Assembly: GCA_963580455.1 (NCBI GenBank)
Contig: OY756962.1
Span: 11,054,001-11,118,000 of the forward strand
DNA length: 64,000 nucleotides
DNA from: Euonymus europaeus
Taxonomy: Eukaryota; Streptophyta; Magnoliopsida; Celastrales; Celastraceae
Reading direction: 5' to 3'
A program made the position numbers and the translations under genes. The notes under the pieces were generated by a model that did no database searches, was not told where the DNA came from, and worked only from the letters and a program-made list of their open reading frames with translations. Of the stretch, positions 56,704-64,000 are shown piece after piece. Positions within the stretch are counted from its first letter, which is position 1; the number at the start of each line of letters is the position of its first letter.

Positions 56704-59700
56704 TGACATAGAAGAATAGTAAATAGTGTACACCGAGCAACTTTGATGGTTCGAAGTTGCTCAACTCTCTCTATGGTGGATCTTTTAACGGTTTTGTTCA
56801 TTTGTCATAGAAAGTTTGTGTTTTGGCATCGAAATAATCTAGCAAGCTTATACTCGTAAAATTTGACATAGAAGAATAGTAAATAGTGTACGCCGAGCAA
56901 CTTCGATGGTCCGAAGTTTCTCAACTCTCTCTATGAAAGAGCTTTTAACGATTTTTCCATTTGTCGAAGAAAGTTGGTGTTTTGGCATGGAAATAATCTA
57001 GGAAGTTTATACTCATAAAATTTGACATAGAAGAACAATAAAATGTGTACACCGAGCAACTTTGATGGTGCGAAGTTGCTCAACTCTCTCTATGGAAGAG
57101 CTTTTAACGGTTTTGTCCATTTCTCGTAAAAAGTTGGTGTTTTGGCATCGAAATAATCTAGGAAGCTTATACTCGTAAAATTTGACATAGAAGAACAATA
57201 AAAAGGGTATCCCGAGAAACTTTGTTGGTTCGAAGTTGATCAACTCTCTCTATGGAGGAGCTTTTAACGGTTTTGTCCTTTTGTCATAGAAAGTTGGTGT
57301 TTTTGGAATCGAAATAATCTTGAAAGCTTCTTCTTATAAAATTTGATGTAGAAGAACAATAAAAGTGTACACCGAGGAAGTTTGATGGTCCGAATTTGCT
57401 CAACTCTCTCTATGTAGAAGCTTTTAACAGTTTTGTCGCTTTGTGATAGAAAGTTGTTGTTTTGGCATCGCAATAATCTAGGAAGCTTATACTCGTAAAA
57501 TTTGACATAGAAGAATTGTAAAAAGTGTACGTCGAACAACTTTTATGGTCCGAACTTGCTCAACTTTGTCTATGGAGTAGCTTTTAACGGGTTTGTCTAT
57601 TTGTCGAAGAAAGTTGGTGTTTTGGCATCGAAATAATCTAGGAAGCTTATACTCATAAAATTTGACATAGAAGAACAATAAAAAGTGTACACCGAGCAAC
57701 TTTGATGGTCCGAAGTTGCTCAACTCTCTCTATGGAAGAGCTTTTAACGGTTTTGTCCATCTGTCGTAAAATGTTGGTGTTTTGGCATCGAAATAGTCTA
57801 GGAAGCTTATACTCGTAAAATTTGACATAGAAGAACAATAAAAAGTGTATCTCGAGCAACTTTGTTGGTTCGAAGTTGATCAACTCTCTCTATGGAGGAG
57901 CTTTTAACGGTTTTGTCCATTTGTCATAGAAAGTTGGTGTTTTTGGAATCGAAATAATCTTTGAAGCTTCTACTCATAATATTTGACAGAAGAGAATAAT
58001 AAAAAGTGTACACCGAGAAACTATGATGGTCCGAAGTTGCTCAACTCTCTCTATGGATGAGCTTTTAACGGTTTTGTCTATTTGTGATAAAAAGTTGGTG
58101 TTTTGGCATCGAAATAGTCTTGGAAGCTTATACTCGTAAAATTTGAAATAGAAGAACAGTAAAAATTGTACGGCGAGCAACCTTGATGATCCGAAGTTGC
58201 TCAACTCTCTCTTTGAGGAGCTTTTAACGGTTTTGTCTATTTGTGATAAAAAGTTGGTGTTTTGGCAACGAAATACTCTTGGAAGCTTATACTCGTAAAA
58301 TTTGAAATAGAAGAACATTAAAAAGTGTACGCCGAGCAACCTTGATGATCCGAAGTTGCTCAACTCTCTCTATGGAGGAGCTTTTAACAGTTTTGACGCT
58401 TTGTGATAGAAAGTTGGTATTTTGGCATCGAAATAATCTAGAAAGCTTATACTCGTAAAATTTGACATAGAAGAACAATAAAAAGTGTATCCCGAGCAAC
58501 TTTTGTTTGTTCGAAGTTGATCAACTCTCTCTATGGAGGAGCTTTTAACGGTTTTGTCCATTTGTCATAGAAAGTTGATGTTTTTGGAATCGAAATAATC
58601 TTTGAAGCTTCTACTCATAATATTTGACATAGGAGAACAATAAAAAGTGTACACCGAGAAACTATGATGGTCCGAAGTTGCTCAACTCTCTCTATGGATG
58701 AGCTTTTAACGGTTTTGTCTATTTGTAATAAAAAGTTAGTGTTTTGGCATCGAAATAGTCTTGGAAGCTTATACTCGTAAAATTTGACATAGAAGAAGAA
58801 TATAAGGTATACGCCGAGCAACTTTGATGGTCCGAAGTTGCTCAACTCTCTCTATGGAGGAGCTTTTAACAGTTTTGTCGCTTTGTGATAGAAAGTTGGT
58901 GTTTTTGGAATCGAAATAATCTTTGAAGCTTCTACTCATAATATTTGACATAGGAGAACAATAAAAAGTATACACCGAGAAACTATGATGGTCCGAAGTT
59001 GCTCAACTCCCTCTATGGATGTGCTTTTAACGGTTTTGCCTATTTGTAATAAAAAGTTAGTGTTTTGGCATCGAAATAGTCTTGGAAGCTTATACTCGTA
59101 AAATTTGACATAGAAGAAGAATATAAGGTGTACGCCGAGCAACTTTGATGGTTCGAAGTTGATCAACTCTCTCTTGGAGGAGCTTTTAACGGTTTTGTCC
59201 ATTTGTCATAGAAAGTTGGTGTTTTTGGAATCGAAATAATCTTCGAAGCTTCTACTCATAATATTTGACATAAGAGAACAATAAAAAGTGTACATCGAGA
59301 AACTATGATGGTCCGAAGTTGCTCAACTCTCTCTATGGATGAGCTTTTAACGGTTTTGTCTATTTGTGATAAAAAGTTGGTGTTTTGGCATCGAAATAGT
59401 CTTGGAAGCTTATACTCGTAAAATTTGACATAGAAGAACATTAAAAAGTGTACGCCGAGCAACCTTGATGGTCCGAAGTTGCTCAACTCTCTCTATGGAG
59501 GAGCTTTTAACGATTTCATTCATTTGTCATAGAAAGTTAGTGTTTTGAAATCCAAATAATCATGGAAGCTATACTCATAAAATTTGACATAGAAGAAAAA
59601 TATAAGGTGTACGCCGAGCAACTTTGATGGCTCGAAGGTGCTCAACTCTCTCTATGGAGGAGCTTTTAACAGTTTTGTCGCTTTGTGATAGAAAGTTGGT

Positions 59701-62700
59701 ATTTTGGCATCGAAATAATCTACAAAGCTTATACTCGTAAAATTTTACATAGAAGAATAGTAAATAGTGTACGCCGAGCAACTTTGATGGTTCGAAGTTG
59801 ATCAACTCTCTCTTGGAGGAGCTTTTATCGGTTTTGTCCATTTGTCATAGAAAGTTGGTGTTTTTGGAATCGAAATAATCTTCGAAGCTTCTACTCATAA
59901 TATTTGACATAAGAGAACAATAAAAAGTGTACACCGAGAAACTATGATGGTGCGAAGTTGCTCAACTCTCTCTATGGATGAGCTTTTAACGGTTTTGTCT
60001 ATTTGTGATAAAAAGTTGGTGTTTTGGCATCGAAATATTCTTGGAAGCTTATACTCGTAAAATTTGACATAGAAGAACAGTAAAAAGTGTACGCCGAGCA
60101 AGCTTGATGATCCGAAGTTGCTCAACTCTCTCTATAGAGGAGCTTTTAACGGTTTCGTCCATTTGCCATAGAAAGTTAGTGTTTTGAAATCCAAATAATC
60201 ATAGAAGCTTATAATCATAAAATTTGACATAGAAGAAGAATATAAGTTGTACGCCGAGCAACTTTGATAGTTTGAAGTTGCTCAACTCTCTCTATGGAGT
60301 TGCTTTTAATAGTTTTGTTGCTTTGTGATAGAAAGTTGGTATTTTGGCATCGAAATAATCTAGAAAGCTTATACTCGTAAAATTTGACATAGAAGAACAA
60401 TAAAAACTGTATCCCGAGCAATGTTTGTTGGTTCGAAGTTGATCAACTCTCTCTATGGAGGAGCTTTTAACGGTTTTGTCCATTTGTCATAGAAAGTTCG
60501 TGTTTTTGGAATCGAAATAATCTTTGAAGCTTCTACTCATAATATTTGACATAGGAGAACAATAAAAAGTGTACACCGAGAAACTATGATTGTCCGAAGT
60601 TGCTCAACTCTCTCTATAGAGGAGCTTTTAACGGTTTCGTCCTTTTGTCATAGAAAGTTAGTGTTTTGAAATCCAAATAATCATGGAAGCTTATACGCAT
60701 AAAATTTGACATAGAAGAAGAATATAAGGTGTACGCCGAGCAACTTTGATAGTCCGAAGTTGCTCAACTCTCTCTATGGAGGAGCTTTTAACAGTTTTGT
60801 TGCTTTGTGATAGAAAGTTGGTATTTTAGCATCGAAATAATCTAGAAAGCTTATACTCATAAAATTTGACATAGAAGAACAATAAAAAGTGTATCCCGAG
60901 CAACTGTTGTTGGTTCGAAGTTGATCAACTCTCTCTTGGAGGAGCTTTTAACGGTTTTGTCCATTTGTCATAGAAAGTTGGTGTTTTTGGAATCGAAATA
61001 ATCTTCGAAGCTTCTACACATAATATTTGACATAGGAGAACAATAAAAAGTGTAGACCGGGAAACTATGATGGTTCGAAGTTGCTCAACTCTCTCTATGG
61101 ATGAGCTTTTAACGGTTTTGTCTATTTGTGATAAAAAGTTAGTGTTTTGGCATCGAAATAGTCTTGGATGCTTATACTCGTAAAATTTGACATAGAAGAA
61201 CAGTAAAAAGTGTACACCAAGCAACCTTGATGGTCCGAAGTTGCTCAACTCTCTCTTTGGAGGAGCTTTTAACGGTTTCATCCATTTGTCATAGAAAGTT
61301 AGTGTTTTGAAATCCAAATAAACATGGAAGCTATACTCATAAAATTTGACATAGAAGAAGAATATAAGGTGTACGCCGAGCAACTTTGATGGTCCGAAGT
61401 TGCTCAACTCTCTCTATGGAGGAGCTTTTAACAGTTTTGTCGCTTTGTGATAGAAAGTTGGTATTTTGGCATCGAAATAATCTAGAAAGCTTATACTCGT
61501 AAAATTTGACATAGAAGAACAGTAAAAAGTGTACGCCGAGCAACCTTGATGGTCCGAAGTTGCTGAACTCTCTCTATGGAGGAGCTTTTAACGGTTTTAT
61601 CAATTTGTCATAGAAAGTTAGTGTTTCGAAATCCAAATAATCATGGAAGCTATACTCATAAAATTTGACATAGAAGAAGAACATAAGGTGTACGCCGAGC
61701 AACTTTGATGGTCCGAAGTTGCTCAACTCTCTCTATGGAGGAGCTTTTAACAGTTTTGTCGCTTTGTGATAGAAAGTTGGTATTTCGGCATCGAAATAAT
61801 CTAGAAAGCTTATACTCGTAAAATTTTACATAGAACAATAAAAAGTGTATCCCGAGCAACTTTTGTTGGTTCGAAGTTGATCAACTCTCTCTGTGGAGGA
61901 GCTTTTAACGGTTTCGTCCATTTGTCATAGAAAGTTGGCGTTTTTGGAATCGAAATAATCTTTGAAGCTTCTACTCATAATATTTGACATAGGAGAAAAA
62001 TAAAAAGTGTACACCGAGAACTATGATGGTCCGAAGTTGCTCAACTCTCTCTATGGATGAGCTTTTAGCGGTTTTGTCTATTTGTGATAAAAAGTTAGTG
62101 TTTTGGCATCGAAATAGTCTTGGAAGCTTATACTCGTAAAATTCGACATAGAAGAACAGTAAAAAGTGTACGCCGAGCAACCTTGATCACTCGGAGTTGC
62201 TCAACTCTCTCTATGGAGGAGCAATTAACGGTTTCCTCCATTTGTCATAGAAAGTTAGTGTTTTGAAATCCAAATAATCATGGAAGCTATACTCATAAAA
62301 GTTTACATAGAAGAAGAATATAAGGTGTACGCCGAGCAACTTTGATGGTCCGAAGTTGCTCAACTCTCTCTACGGAGGAGCTTTTAACAGTTTTGTCGCT
62401 TTGTGATAGAAAGTTGGAATTTTGGCATCGAAATAATCTAGAAAGCTTATACTCGTAAAATTTGACATAGAAGAATAGTAAATAGTGTACGCCGAGCAAC
62501 TTTGATGGTTCGAAGTTGCTCAACTCTCTCTATGGAGGATCTTTTAACGGTTTTGTTCATTTGTCATAGAAAGTTGGTGTTTTGGCATCGAAATAATCTA
62601 GCAAGCTTATACTCGTAAAATTTGACATAGAAGAATAGTAAATAGTGTACACCGAGCAACTTTGATGGTCCGAAGTTCCTCAACTCTCTCTACGGAAGAG

Positions 62701-64000
62701 CTTTTAACGATTTTGTCCATTTGTCGAAGAAAGTTGGTGTTTTGGCATCGAAATAATCTAGGAAGCTTATACTCATAAAATTTGACTTAGAAGAACAATA
62801 AAAAGTGTACACCGAGGAACTTTGATGGTCCGAAGTTGCACAACTCTCTCTATAGAAGAGCTTTTAACGGTTTTGTCCATTTCTCGTAAAAAGTTGGTGT
62901 TTTGGCATCGAAATAATCTAGGAAGCTTGTACTCGTAAAATTTGACATAGAAGAACAATAAAAAGTGTATCCCGAGCAACTTTGTTGGTTCGAAGTTGAT
63001 CAACTCTCTCTATGGAGGAGCTTTTAACGGTTTTGTCCATTTGTCATAGAAAGTTGGTGTTTTTGGAATCGAAATAATCTTTGAAGCTTCTACTCATAAT
63101 ATTTGACATAGGAGAACAACAAAAAGTGTACACCGAGAAACTATGATGGTCTGAAGTTGCTCAACTCTCTCTATGGATGAGCTTTTAACGGTTTTTTCTA
63201 TTTGTGATAAAAGTTGGTGTTTTGGCATCGAAATAGTCTTGAAAGCTTATACTCGTAAAATTTGACATAGAAGAACAGTAAAAAGTGTGCGCCGAGCAAC
63301 CTTGATGATCCGAAGTTGCTCAACTCTCTCTATGGAGGGGCTTTTAACGGTTTCGTCCATTTGTCATAGAAAGTTAGTGTTTTGAAATCTAAATAATCAT
63401 GGAAGCTTATACTCATAAAATTTGACATAGAAGAAGAATATAAGTTGTACGCCGAGCAACTTTGATAGTCCGAAGTTGCTCAACTCTCTCTATGGAGGAG
63501 CTTTTAACAGTTTTATCGCTTTGTGATAGAAAGTTGGTATTTTGGCATCGAAATAATCTAGAAAGCTTATACTCGTAAAATTTGACATAGAAGAACAATA
63601 AAAAGTATATCCCGAGCAACTTTTGTTGCTTCGAAGTTGATCAACTCTCTCTATAGAGGAGCTTTTAACGGTTTTGTCCATTTGTCATAGAAAGTTGGCG
63701 TTTTTGGAATCGAAATAATCTTTGAAGCTTCTACTCATAATATTTGACATAGGAGAACAATAAAAAGTGTACACCGAGAAACTATGATGGTCCGAAGTTG
63801 CTCAACTCTCTCTATGGATGAGCTTTTAACGGTTTTGTCTATTTGTGATAAAAAGTTAGTGTTTTGGCATCGAAATAGTCTTGGAAGCTTATACTCGTAA
63901 AATTCGACATAGAAGAACAGTAAAAAGTGTACGCCGAGCAACCTTGATCACTCGGAGTTGCTCAACTCTCTCTATGGAGAAGCAATTAACGGTTTCCTCC
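56703..64000 (-). repeat. Satellite array, inverted block
   Basis: About 45 monomers of the same satellite on the minus strand, continuing to the end of the window. The first 1.2 kb (56703-57883) is an inverted counterpart of 34194-35375, with matching rare variants. Farther on, monomer types match the forward array around 53.6-54.5 kb. Confidence 0.96.

Noticed and set aside
34194..63941. Dozens of recurring 63-88 residue frames in the satellite (the MLGVHFLLFFYVKFYEYKL type)
   Set aside because: They follow the 160-bp period, which is not a multiple of 3, always close after about 1.4 monomers, exist equally on the inverted strand, and have no promoter or start context. They are by-products of the repeat.
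1..64000. CRISPR array, tRNA, rRNA or telomere repeat
   Set aside because: The repeats have no spacers of CRISPR type. No cloverleaf with conserved boxes was seen (the primer sites are only 18 nt tRNA complements). No run of TTTAGGG/CCCTAAA longer than one unit was found.

Overview
This window looks like heterochromatin from a flowering plant, probably a eudicot and possibly at or near a centromere. Two things dominate it: a long tandem satellite with a monomer of about 160 bp, and a block of LTR retrotransposons nested three deep. I recognise no host gene, tRNA or rRNA gene. Every substantial coding region belongs to a retrotransposon. The many 60-90 residue frames that recur through the satellite are by-products of the repeat.

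Layout. (1) 1-6452: satellite in forward orientation. (2) 6453-34015: element A, an Athila-type Ty3/gypsy element on the minus strand. It is inserted in one satellite monomer, with TG/CA termini and a perfect 5-bp target duplication CTCTT. (3) 12613-33760: element B on the plus strand inside A. It is a large Ogre/Tat-like element with no recognisable pol (LARD-like), with a 3.3-kb LTR, an Arg-type primer-binding site and variable tandem repeats before its 3' LTR. (4) 17175-26376: element C on the plus strand inside B. It is a structurally complete Tat-lineage (Retand/RIRE2-like) element with 445-bp LTRs and target duplication CATTC. (5) 34016-56702: satellite again forward, with several higher-order repeat (HOR) periods of 641, 2564 and 3207 bp. 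(6) 56703-64000: the same satellite inverted, with a sharp junction at 56702/56703.

History. LTR differences counted by eye are about 4/255 for A, 7/729 for B and 4/445 for C. That agrees with the nesting order A, then B, then C. A deletion with 3-bp microhomology (TGG, 33758-33760) fused B's 3' LTR to A's 5' LTR. It removed most of B's 3' LTR and A's gag, protease and reverse transcriptase. C keeps gag, protease, RT, RNase H and integrase domains, but carries an in-frame TGA and a short frameshifting deletion in RNase H. On the opposite strand C has an intron-containing additional gene with its own TATA box.

The points most worth a second look are: the patterned stem-loop dyad in the satellite HOR; the inversion junction and its inverted duplicate 22 kb away; the spliced antisense gene in C; three hairpins in B with a conserved loop and varying stems; the GCGCCTAGGCGC palindrome cassettes shared by A's LTR and interior; and a 1.43-kb tandem duplication with a promoter-like segment inside B. 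All alignments and counts were made by reading.
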